DNA of 64,000 nucleotides from Diploscapter coronatus (taxonomy: Eukaryota; Nematoda; Chromadorea; Rhabditida; Rhabditidae): NCBI GenBank assembly GCA_964036155.1, contig OZ038423.1:67161249-67225248 (forward strand). The letters are read 5' to 3'. Made by a program: the position numbers and the translations under genes. Every line of letters starts with the position of its first letter. The first letter of the stretch is position 1. This document shows, piece by piece, positions 1 through 10,201 of the stretch. Below the pieces are notes generated by a model. That model ran no database searches, had not been told where the DNA came from, and saw only the letters and a list, made by a program, of their open reading frames with translations.

Positions 1-1477
1 TAGTATAGGCTTTTTTGAAAGTGTTAATATCGTAAAACGGGTCAAGGAAATTGTGTGGGTAAATTCTGAATTTACTATAGTGGTTTGTAATGCAATAATG
101 TCTTGATTTTAGAGAAATAATTAATAAATTTGTACGGATAATAGACAGTATTAGATAAAAAGAATTACAATTGAGATAATAGAGCGGTTCCATAATTCTC
201 ATATCTCACAGAAGAATTCATTTCGAGAATAAATAATTGAGAATAACCTGACACTGAATATAATGATGATAAGTTGAAGCATTTTCCTAAGGGAATGCTT
301 TTCTTCTTTCGAGCCTAATTGCGAGTCATTTTCATGAAACACTAGTGTTCGTTAATTGATATCGATTAACTTTTAAAAGTTCCGCTTTTTATTTTTATTT
401 AAAAATGTCTCTTTTACCATTTCATCAAGTTTTCACATTTAGGACGGCTATAAATGCTGATCGGAATATTCATAAAATAACAGTTCAAATCAACAATAAT
501 CAAATAACGCCGAAACGTATCTCACTGCTGCGGACTAACAATCTATCCTAAAATTTGGAAATAAAAGTTTTACTTAGACTATTTGATTGTAAATAGGTAT
601 CAAGTTATAACTATGAATTCAAGGAAATTTATTAGCCATGTGATTTATTGCATTGCAAGAGATTTTTTTTATCATTTCAAGTGCTTTTCCGTATGAGGAT
701 GGCTGCATATTGCCTCCGTATCTACTTCGGATTTCCTTGCCTTTTGCCTGTAAATAAATATCTTCCTGCCAATGTTGAAAATTTCAATATCAAAATCATG
801 AAACTACTCTATCTGAATAAAGTGTATCCCTATATGCAGCGAAATGAATTACTTATCAATCACTTACTCCATATGCTAAACAGGGATGTTTGCGGTGTGG
901 TGCGCCATTTTACTGCACCGTCAACATCCCTGTTCAAGTGTGAAAAGGTCAATTTCGAGTTTAATTTATGCAATCATAGTTGCACTCTCAGTCCCTAGTG
1001 TCTGCTCGAACTAGTTGTATTTTGTTCATTCGACTATTTGGAAGAACGAATGGAACCAGAACAGTTGAACATTTTTCCCCGACAATAAATGAATCGTGTT
1101 TTGTCAGCGAATTTTATTATTATCATATTGATTTGCAAAAATGCGGTCTTTGCCTGTGTCGACGGAATTGACAACATCATTTGGATCGAGGATATCTTTC
1201 AAGGTCTCTTGCTCTCTTACAACACTTAAAATGTATTTCAAACGTTTATCTGAAGATAAGTGAATGAAAACCAAAACCCTATTTTGCACAACGAGGAAAC
1301 GAATATATATGAGGTTCAAAAGCTGTGACTTGAGAAGACCATTAAATTTTTAGTTTTCAAGCGAACTCTTACTTCATTTGATGCATAGAACATTCTTTTA
1401 TATTCTCAAACGAGGGACATATACTACAAAACAAAATTAAAAAGTAGTTAAAGTTGGATATTAACATACTTATCTAG
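1..1477. other. No gene recognised upstream of the GM2A-like gene
   Basis: No exon with family resemblance was found on either strand. The missing signal-peptide exon of the next gene may lie here. The one structure seen is a short hairpin: arms at 881-897 and 916-932 pair at 15 of 17 positions around an 18-nt loop. Confidence 0.4.
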
Positions 1478-2945
1478 GAGAAACTGGAGTACGATTAAAA
1501 AATCTTGGAATTGCCACATATGATTGGAAGAAAGAGTGCTCGCATGTGAGAGGAGAAGGCGCCATCACCATTCCTGGATATTACAAAGTCATCTCAGGTA
1601 ATAACTTCGCCAATTCGAATTATATCCGTTGAACTCAAATTGTTCTCTTATTATTCTGCAGACATCTTTATTGGTGGCACGGAAAAAATAGACCATCAGA
1701 AGCTAGCGCATGCAGAGGAACTGCTATAACTAGCTTCTAGCAATCTTGTTGAGCATAAAATTATGTTGTAGGACTGTCAAAGTCTGCTTACCCACTCTAT
1801 GCTCTAATAACCTCTTTACGCGTAGACAACATGACAATTCGTAAATGACGAGGCTATAGTTAGAGATAGGAGAGAGAAGGAAAGTACAAAGAAATAGTGT
1901 GAGAAAATATAGGTCTCGTCATTTACGAATTGCCGACAACATCAATTAAAGTCAATTTTTGATTAAGGCACTCTCGAATTCCGTCAAAAACTATCTGCCA
2001 AAAAGATAAAGCTTGCACTGTCACTTTTCAAAAATGTCTGGTGGATTTTTGGAAAGACGATTTGCGAAAATGGAAAAAGTCGACTTATATTTGTGGATGA
2101 TGATCATTGGTTAGTATTCAGCTAGGTGATGAAAAAGGCTTGAAAATGTTACCGTATTTATTCTAATAGAAGAGCATGCCCTTTTATTTTCAAAAACCCG
2201 ATTTTAGGAAAATTCAAAATTTTCAAACTGTCATAACCCTTCATATGCTGACCACGACAAAATATTTACAAAAGGAAAATTTCGCTCGAAATTCCCTATT
2301 AGTGACATAATTAACGAAACACCAAAATTGAGCAAAGTTTCGCTTCACAAAGTGGGCGGAGCTTGCGGATTCAAGATATATTGATTGGACTTCTTATATT
2401 ATAGCATTATCAAATTGTTATAGAAATAGAAATTTGCATCAACCCGATTTGCTAAATACTTGAAAATACTGCCGTATTACTATGCCAAAACGGGATTTGA
2501 GATATCTTTCTTTTCTGAATATTGATTCCACTAAACGAATTCACTAAATATCAGCGAATAATTCTACTTTCAGTGTCATTGACGCCTGCTCTGATCTTCC
2601 CGATCTCTGCAGCGGAGTGAGAGGGTTAACTCCTGGTATTCATGACCTACCCAGTCTATTGCCCGATTTGAAATATATCAGTCCATCACATGCATTTTAT
2701 TTTCATGTAAGAATTTTCATTGTAGGTTTCCGATCGATAAAACTACAGGCTAAGTTGGCGTGAAATTGCTGAATGAAATTTTCAGGGAAGATGGCTAGCT
2801 AGAATTGACATTCTCCATGATGATTTAGAGATCGGCTGTGTTCGCATTCAAGGCAATAACTACGTCAATGTTAAAGTAGGTCGAATTTTTCGGCATATAA
2901 AGTTTTCATTTCCAGATCGATAAAGCACCTCGCTCCGATTTATAA
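1478..2945 (+). CDS. GM2-activator / ML-domain-like lipid-binding protein (5' end missing)
   Basis: Exons read at 1478-1597, 1968-2109, 2574-2706, 2786-2875 and 2916-2945 (stop TAA). The product resembles ganglioside GM2 activator. It starts with a W..EC segment (YDWKKECSHVRGEG), then an ITIPGYY strand, then a Cys-rich middle (DDDHCVIDACSDLPDLC). It ends with GRWLARIDIL and IGCVRIQGNNY, matching the family's G.W...v and iGC..I pattern. Family members are secreted or lysosomal proteins that bind single lipids, so lipid binding is inferred from fold similarity. No start codon or signal peptide was found; an upstream exon is expected because 1478 directly follows a TATCTAG acceptor. The first internal intron contains a MITE. 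A 12-nt microexon at 1662-1673 would also keep the frame and may be alternatively used. The overall family call is fairly sure; the exact N-terminus is not. Confidence 0.6.
1833..1934. mobile_element. hAT-like MITE, 102 bp, 8-bp target duplication
   Basis: Terminal inverted repeats at 1835-1852 and 1915-1932 are an exact 18-bp match (CAATTCGTAAATGACGAG and its complement). The element is flanked by GACAACAT at 1825-1832 and again at 1935-1942, an 8-bp target-site duplication typical of hAT-type insertions. It lies in an intron of the GM2A-like gene and has no coding capacity. Confidence 0.7.
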
Positions 2946-3101
2946 TCCTTTCGTCTATCGATTTGTCGGGAAAACTCATGAACATAATTCAGCGTAACAA
3001 ATTTTAGGAATAAAATCCCAACTTTATTGTCTAATTTTATACAATATTTATAAAAACTTTCTTTAAAACACAGTCGTTGCATTAATTATAGCATAAATTA
3101 A

Positions 3102-3331
3102 TCAGCATGCAGCCGTTTCTTTCACTCTCGCCGTCTCTCTGAGGATCTTTCTGAGAATCTTTCCTGAAGGTGATTTCGGGATGACATTGACGAATTCGAC
3201 TCCACCAACCAGCTGCTTGTAGTTGGTTACCTTGTTAGCCACGTACTTCATCACGATTTCCTCCGTCAGATTCTCGTCCTTCTTCACGACGTACGCTTTC
3301 GGCACTTCTCCACTCTTAACGTCTGCTATTC
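3102..3331 (-). pseudogene. C-terminal exon of an acyl-CoA synthetase / 4-coumarate-CoA ligase-like enzyme, orphaned
   Basis: One exon starts after a TTTCAG acceptor and reads GIADVKSGEVPKAYVV, then YKQLVGGVEFVN, then IPKSPSGKILRK, and stops at 3104-3102. This is the C-terminal lid domain of the ANL superfamily; the Lys in PSGKILRK is the catalytic lysine for adenylation. The exon enters at phase 1, so an upstream exon ending in G would give the usual GI(P/A)D. No other exon of the roughly 550-residue enzyme was found between here and glr-1, whose coding sequence begins 887 bp away on the opposite strand. The fragment ends in ETAAC, not a peroxisomal SKL signal. The best reading is a truncated gene remnant. 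A gene whose other exons lie far away cannot be excluded. Confidence 0.6.
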
Positions 3332-3532
3332 CTGAAATCTGAAGGATAATTTGAATTGTGCAGTAGAAACGTGAAAGGGCACATGGAATATAACTGTCGA
3401 TGTGTGAACTGATAAATTTGACAAAATGATCATTTTTACCTCTAAAATTCATACTATTCAAATATCAGAATTGTGCCAGTAATCATCCAATCTAACAGCG
3501 CGATAACACAGTAAAGCGATCCCCTCGAACCT

Positions 3533-3763
3533 TACTCAGCGAAACTTGTGCCTATCCGGACGGATCCGGGCGGGTCGGCAATTCTGTGAATTGCCTATCG
3601 GTATGCCGCTCTGCCCAGATAGGCAATTCAATCCGAGTTGGTGGGCAGTTTTACCAGATAAAAATTGCCGACCAACACGGATCCGAGCGGATCGGTGTTG
3701 GTCGGCAAAAAACTGCCGACATCCGCCTGGATCGACCCGGATAGGCACAAGTTTCGCTGAGTA
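3533..3763. mobile_element. Tc1/mariner-type MITE with perfect 27-bp ends
   Basis: Left end 3533-3559 and right end 3737-3763 are perfect inverted repeats over 27 bp, beginning TACTCAGCGAAACTTGTGCC. The terminal TA on each side is consistent with a TA target duplication. The interior is relatively GC-rich and itself full of inverted motifs (GGATCCG, GTCGGCAA), so open frames on both strands are artefacts of symmetry. The perfect ends imply a recent insertion. Confidence 0.75.
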
Positions 3764-4217
3764 GCGAATGTTGAAGAAGTCCGAATTATTTCTGTACCTG
3801 GTGCTTCCTTATTTATCTTTTTCAGTGCTTATTTCCCCTTTCCTTTGACTAGTATTGTTGAGAGGGCCGCTTGACTGATTGCTCTGTCCAAAGAGAGGAG
3901 GGAAGAGTGAATTCAATTTGCCTAAAGGCACATCCTTAGGTAGCTCAAGGAGGAACTGAAATAGTGGGGGAAATGAAGAGATGCTGAAATCTCGAAGGTC
4001 CTGCTCATAATATTCACTTTCTTGCTGAAGTCCTTTTAGTTTATCTCCAACACCACTCCATATTCGTTATTGTTTATCGCGTTTATCCTTCGATGATTTT
4101 TACGTTTTCCATTTTCAGAGTCTCCCTAGATTCGCCGTCCTTGTGATTCCTAATACCCTCACATAATAGGCAGCTAATATTCCGCTTGACGTTTCCTCCC
4201 CCTTTCTGCCTCCGAAA
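3764..4217. other. glr-1 upstream region
   Basis: No coding sequence recognised. An acceptor-like CATTTTCAG ends at 4119, 98 nt before the glr-1 start codon, and could be the 5' end of the glr-1 mRNA exon (cis- or trans-spliced). No TATA box or other element is convincing. Confidence 0.35.
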
Positions 4218-7200
4218 ATGGGACTTTTCATGCCCTTCATCAGTTGCTGCATTTGCCCTCTACATTCCCGATCCTCTTTGCGAAACATTCGACTGATGCT
4301 GACCCTCTCCTTCCTGCTCGGACTCACTAATCTCACTCTCACATATCCTTCGAAAGTCATTATCAGTAAGTTTTATTAATTCAAAAGAAAACATATCTTC
4401 ATTTTTTTATTAAAAAAGAATGAAATTTCAGAATCGTTTACCTGCGAAAACGAAGAAGCAAAAATAGCCACGAAGGCTCTGCGATATGCTGTCGATGAAA
4501 TCAATTCTAGAGATGCTTTGCCATTCAGGTTTTTTTTTAACTTATTGATATTTTATTCACTCCTTTAGACTTTCATTCAACCACCACGATGTCGAGCCTG
4601 GAGCATCAGAAGCGTGGAGTCTAATTACAACAGGTACAACAAATTTTTTGCATAATTTAATTTTCTCCTTGTAAACATTTTACATAATCTAAACTGACAT
4701 GCTCGTCCTATAACTTGGAAAACTGAAAATTTAGAAATGGTGTTTCAAAGACAGCGTTTTTTAATCCAATTTTATTTTGACAAGTTGCGAATTTCCCAAA
4801 TACCTTTATTCACAATTTTTGGTTGAAGAAACGAATGTTAATGATTTTAGTCTGCAACGAGTTGAAGGAGGGCGGAATGACTCTGATCAGCATTGATGGA
4901 GGCAGAGGATATGAGGCGATGCGGGGTCTGGCAGACGCGCTCGAAATGCCCCTCATTTCCATTACTCCTCCAACCTACCAGATCGACAACACTAATTTGT
5001 AAACAATTTTATAATTATCTCAAATTTCAAACTTATTGATTATGTTCAGCTTCGGAATCACCATTCGCCCTTCCACAGCAGAGATTTTGGCCGATTTCAT
5101 CATTCACAAAGGATGGACTGAGATCATCATGTTTACTGATGGGGATTACTGTAAGTTTGAGTGTTTCCGAGGGAGTTATGGAAAGCACGGGAGCGAACTT
5201 GTGAATAGTTATTTCAAAACTTTCATAATAGTTTAGCTTTTTATTTTTTACACTTCTAGATTCAACACTATAAGCATTCGGAAGATTGAGCATTTTTGTA
5301 TTTTTATAATGATGCATTGTAACAGGTATCTATTTTCAGCCGGAATCCCGATGCCTTCATTGTGGCACCATCTGCACAAGAAGACAAACCAGTCAGTGAG
5401 TGCGCACATGGTCGAATTGCCTGCAGAAATGGACCAGTTCGATGAATTCCTTAAACGGTTCCACATTCGACGATTCAACGAGACGCATGGTATATAAATT
5501 TTTAAGGTGTTCTTTTTGGACAAGAAAAATTATTCTCAATTTCAGTATTCCATTCTCGGCAAATTCAGCAAGCTCAGGAAGACACGAACGATTTGAAGAA
5601 CCAATGCAAGGATGTCGTCATTCCTAAACTCAACAGGTTAGAAAGCTGAATACTTATCTCCATCTAATATTCTTCTGAAATAAGTCCTTTTCAGAATCAT
5701 AATCGATACGACCTCTCCTTCACGAATGCAGAAATTACTCAGCGCCATTCGATCTGCTCAATTCAGCCAGGCTTATTATCATTATGTTGTGGGAAATTTC
5801 GTGAGTTTGTCCTCAGTTTTCTTTCAATTTCAATGAATTCTAGGATTTTTCTCCATACGATGTGGAGATGTTTCATCAGGTTCGAAATTTGATTAGTCTC
5901 TGATGAATGAAAATGCTATATCTTAGGGCAATATCAACATCAGTGGATTTCAATTGATCAATCGAGAAACTCGAGGATATTGGAATTTGAGGAAGCATTT
6001 GAAGAAAGGCAGACAAATGAAAACCGACGCGTCTGCTGGGGATGATTTGGATGTAAGCTGCTCTTACTTTTCCAGCAACTATTTTTGAAACTATCTAATA
6101 CGCAACTTGAGTAATATGATGGCGCTATTTTCATTGGATGGAAAATGTTCTTCTTTTTCATGCTTTGAAAATCACTCCGTATTTTGCAAACTTCTAATAT
6201 ATCAATTTTCATAAATTGATAAATAAGCTGTACTTCACGAAGAATTGCATTTCAGGCTCATTCCGCCCTCGCTCACGATGCCATTCTCGTCGCTTATCAC
6301 GGATTCGCTCGTTGCTTGGCCGCAAATGATTCACTCTTCCACGGTACTTTCAGACACGGTCGATTTTATAATCGGGGATATCCAGGTTATAAAAGTTTGC
6401 CCTAAATTTCAAAGCTTAGTTTTTAGGAATTTTCTGCGATCCTGCAGCGGACGGAGCTCATTCGAGTCGACCTTTCGCATCATTTGAGCATGGACGAACG
6501 ATTTCTAAGGCTTTGAGAGGGGTATTTATCTTTCAGAATCGTTGAAAAATATCTTACTTTTTTCATCAGATGAGTCTTGATTCTCGAGACGGCACTTTGA
6601 CAGGCAACATTCAATTCGATCGACAGGGGGAACGGAGGAACTACGATGTATCCGTGGTCGATCTCGTGTCAAACACAAAGGCTACTTTCAACCGGAAGGA
6701 GGTAAATTTGTAGCTTTTTCCAATTTTCAAGTTCGATGATTTATTTTCAGGTAATGGCTTGGCGACAAGGTGTTGGCTTCTTCTCGAACCGCACGATCGC
6801 GCAGCACACGAGGAAGCCTATGGACGCTGGTAGAAATCGGGTCGTCAAAATCCTCACCAACATTGTATGAATTTTATTGTATAAGCTAACCGCAAAATTC
6901 GCGGAAAAATTATTTTTGAAAATTTCAATTTGAATAAACCTCAGTCTCTTCTAGGTTGCCCCATTTGCAATGCTATCTTCTGGTTGCCAGCTAAACGACA
7001 CTACTACGCCCGAATGTCAAGGCAATGTTCGATTTCAGGGCTATTGTATCGATCTGCTCTCTCGACTTGCAAAGCAAATTCGTATAATTATTATCGTTTG
7101 CATTGTTATCCTCTTCTTTCAGCTGGTTTTAACTACGAAATCGTCATTGGCCACAAGGCAGGTTCGCGACAGAGCGATGGAAATTGGGATGGAATGATTG

Positions 7201-9476
7201 GAGATCTGCTCAGCGGAAAGGCTGACATGATTGTCGCATCAGTCACTATCAATCAGGTAAAAATTAATGTTTTAAATTTTATTGAATAATGCCAAATCTT
7301 ACAATGAGAAAGGGCAACCATTATTGTATCGGTCAAATTAAGTAAAAGCTCGTACGTTAAATCGCGCCTTGCGAGAAATGCGCGAATGAACTATGCACAA
7401 AGAGGGAGGGAGGCAAAGTACCAGAGAAAGAGTGGTACGCAATTTCCTGTTTTTCTCTCGCCTCTTTTCGCTATTTTTCAACACTCGAACACTTAATTTG
7501 ACCGCTACAATATTTTCCCGCTTTTTTATATTTGTAGAGTCGATGTTTCAAGATCGAAATAGACAAAATTAATTTTGAGGAGCGTGAGCGAGTCGTGGAT
7601 TTCTCGAAGCCCTTCATGACGACGGGCATTTCGATTATGATCAAGAAGCCCGAGAAGCAGGAGTTCTCCGTGTTCAGCTTCATGCAGCCGCTATCGACAG
7701 ACATTTGGATGTACATCATCTTTGCATATATCGGGGTTGGTTTTACTCTCACTGTTCAATCGAAATTTTTGCATTTCTAAACTGCCCATCCAGGTATCAG
7801 TGGTCATCTTCTTGGTGTCTCGCTTTTCTCCTTACGAATGGCGAATTGAGGAGACGGCCCGAGGTGGATTCGCGATTTCCAACGATTTTTCCGTCTACAA
7901 CTGTCTCTGGTTCACTTTGGCCGCTTTCATGCAACAGGGAACGGACATTCTGCCTAGGCTAGTTTAAAGCGATGATTTCTTTTTAGAAGATGCATTGTTT
8001 TCAGATCGGTTTCTGGACGTATCGCTTCGTCCGCTTGGTGGTTCTTTACTATGATCATTGTTTCATCATACACGGCTAATCTGGCTGCTTTTTTGACTTT
8101 GGAGAAAATGCAGGTGATTTTCTTTTACTTATTTTTTCGCTAAACCCCAACTTTAGGCTCCAATTGAGAATGTAGAAGATTTGGCGAAGCAGACCAAAAT
8201 CAAATATGGCATCCAGGGAGGCGGATCAACTGCCTCTTTCTTCAAGGTGTTAATTCTGATAATTTTGAAAAATGCAAGATTCACATTTTTCTTTAAGTTT
8301 CTCTAGTTTATAGAAAAAGGGATCTTGAAATTATTGCTTGTTAATTTCTAGTCTTCTTCCGTCGAAATCTATCAGCGAATGGGGCGTTACATGGAGTCAC
8401 AAGTACCTTCAGTGTTCGTGAGCAACTATGCAGAGGGGATCGATAAAGTGCGACAACATAAAGGACGGTATTAGTCTCTGAAAATCACACAAATTTCATT
8501 TAAGCAAATTAAAGATACGCCTTTCTGCTGGAAGCAACAGCGAATGAATACGAAAATAATCAGCTGCCTTGCGATACGATGAAAGTTGGTGAGTCTTCTT
8601 TGAGAAATTGGAAGAAAATGCGTTTTATTTTATTTGAATGTTTCATTTGAGCACTTTATGTATCAGCGTTTTCTCTTTATGTTTTTTTTTATTTTCAGGT
8701 GCGAATCTGAACAGCATCGGTTACGGCATCGCGACACCATTTGGCTCTGACTGGAAGGATTTGATCAATCTTGCAATTCTCGCTCTGCAGGAGAAAGGAG
8801 AGCTCAAGAAACTCGAAATGAAGTGGTGGGTTGAGCTGACTGATTGTGTGAAGGACACGTCGGCGGTATGTCAAAATTAATTTCTATTTTTTATTCTGAT
8901 TGTCTTTTTCCATTCTTTTCTACTTCTTGTTGAAGAGTCACAAATCATTATTTTCCTTATTTGACACAATTTTGAGTCCATGCATATGAGATATACAAAT
9001 CAGAATATTAAAGTTCAGGACGGCTCAGGTGCTTCCTTGAATTTGTCTAAAGTAGCAGGCATATTCTATATACTGACGGGAGGAATGATCGCTTCTATGC
9101 TAGCGGCACTGGGTGAATTCCTCTATCGGTCTCGGATCGAAACAAGGAAGTCTGATTCGAATTCATTAGTAGGAAATTTTGCGGTACGCATTCTTTGAAA
9201 ATCATGGATAAGCAAACTTCGTAAAATTTAGAAGAACCTCAAATCAGCGTTGTCTTCACAATTGCGTCTTTCAGTACAGGGTGGGGCCGTGGCTCAGCCT
9301 GGCACACAAAGCTTTGAAGCTATCAAAAGGCAACAGGTCTAAAATATCTTGAAAATTCCCTGGGAATGATGATTTTATAGACAGCCTCATTTCTGCCAGC
9401 CTCTAACGACAAAGACAGCATGGCTTCTGACAATCGGCTCAGTCCCACCTATCGGCCATACAATACCGCTGTTTAG
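4218..9476 (+). CDS. glr-1: GLR-1-type non-NMDA ionotropic glutamate receptor
   Basis: Neuronal AMPA/kainate-class glutamate-gated cation channel. About 24 exons join from [11 protein letters not shown] at 4218 (hydrophobic signal peptide) to the stop at 9474-9476. In order: amino-terminal domain ([26 protein letters not shown]), ligand lobe S1 ([42 protein letters not shown] with the ligand Arg), M1 after 7680, pore loop [10 protein letters not shown] with Gln at the Q/R site, M3 motif [16 protein letters not shown]2 ([24 protein letters not shown] with the ligand Glu), M4 near 9050-9130, and a cytoplasmic tail ending NTAV. In C. elegans GLR-1 the terminal TAV is a PDZ ligand, which supports the orthologue call. 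The intron at 7958-8004 uses a GC donor. The exon after the MITE may begin at 7538, adding about 14 residues before the ligand Arg. AATAAA lies at 9543. Confidence 0.93.
7325..7509. mobile_element. TA-flanked MITE in a glr-1 intron
   Basis: Left end 7323-7343 and right end 7491-7511 are inverted repeats with one mismatch in 21 (core CGGTCAAATTAAGT / ACTTAATTTGACCG). Outside the ends is TA on each side, consistent with Tc1/mariner-type insertion. The right end stops 26 nt before a splice acceptor of glr-1, so the insertion is close enough to affect splicing. Confidence 0.65.
7958..8004 (+). other. GC-AG intron of glr-1
   Basis: The exon ends ...ATTCTGCCTAG and the intron begins GCTAGT. The next exon starts after GTTTTCAG and restores the invariant pore-to-M3 sequence [13 protein letters not shown] in frame. 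No GT donor nearby would do so. Confidence 0.8.
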
Positions 9477-10201
9477 AGAGCATCTATATAAGTTATACAC
9501 AATTTTTGTAATTTATTAAAATATTATTGTAGTTTTTAGAAAAATAAAATATAAAGTAACACAATTATTTTTCTAAGAAAAAGACTAGCCAAATTTTTTG
9601 AGATTTTTGCTCTTATTTATCATCATATTGTAGCTGAGCATTCCACCAGCATTAACATACCATTGAAACGTGGTATAAACTTCGTATTTTTATATAGTCG
9701 TTACATGAACATCGTATGGCGGAAAGGTTAAAGAAAGAGTCAAATTGCAAGAAAAAAAAAGAAAATCTCCCATTGCAACACACGTTAGATCGTTTTTCGA
9801 CCTGAAGTTCGAGTCAACTTTGTTTTTAGACTCGAGAGTTCGGGTCTTAGCTCGAGTCTATTTTTGACTTGACCTCAGGTCAACCAATAGACCTGAGGTC
9901 GAGACAGGGACTTTGGTACCAGCCCAGTTGACCAAACAATTTCATTACTTTCTAAAATCATACACGAATAAAAATACTTTTAAAAATAAAACATGAGTTG
10001 AAAATGATCCATTTTCCATGCTAGATAAGCAATCTTTTCAGTTTTATTCTGCTTCAATTAACTTTCACAAATATCAAGACGCATTTTGATGGCTAATAGT
10101 TGAGCAAATATTAGACATGTATTTTTATTTTAATGTGAATTTACTTTTACAATGTCTTGAGGCTCGAAATAAATATATTTTTACTGACCGAATAATTGAT
10201 G
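9477..10201. other. glr-1 3' region / intergenic
   Basis: The poly(A) signal AATAAA is at 9543-9548. A perfect 11-bp hairpin GACCTCAGGTC / GACCTGAGGTC sits at 9871-9900 with an 8-nt loop, within a stretch rich in ACTCGAG-like motifs (about 9790-9900). No gene seen. Confidence 0.45.

Noticed and set aside
1662..1673. 12-nt microexon of the GM2A-like gene as constitutive
   Set aside because: It keeps frame, but the direct join 1597-1968 also does and gives a more family-like ISGTLEF. Left as an alternative only.
3536..3764. Overlapping 70-72 codon frames on both strands
   Set aside because: They are mirror-image products of the palindromic MITE.
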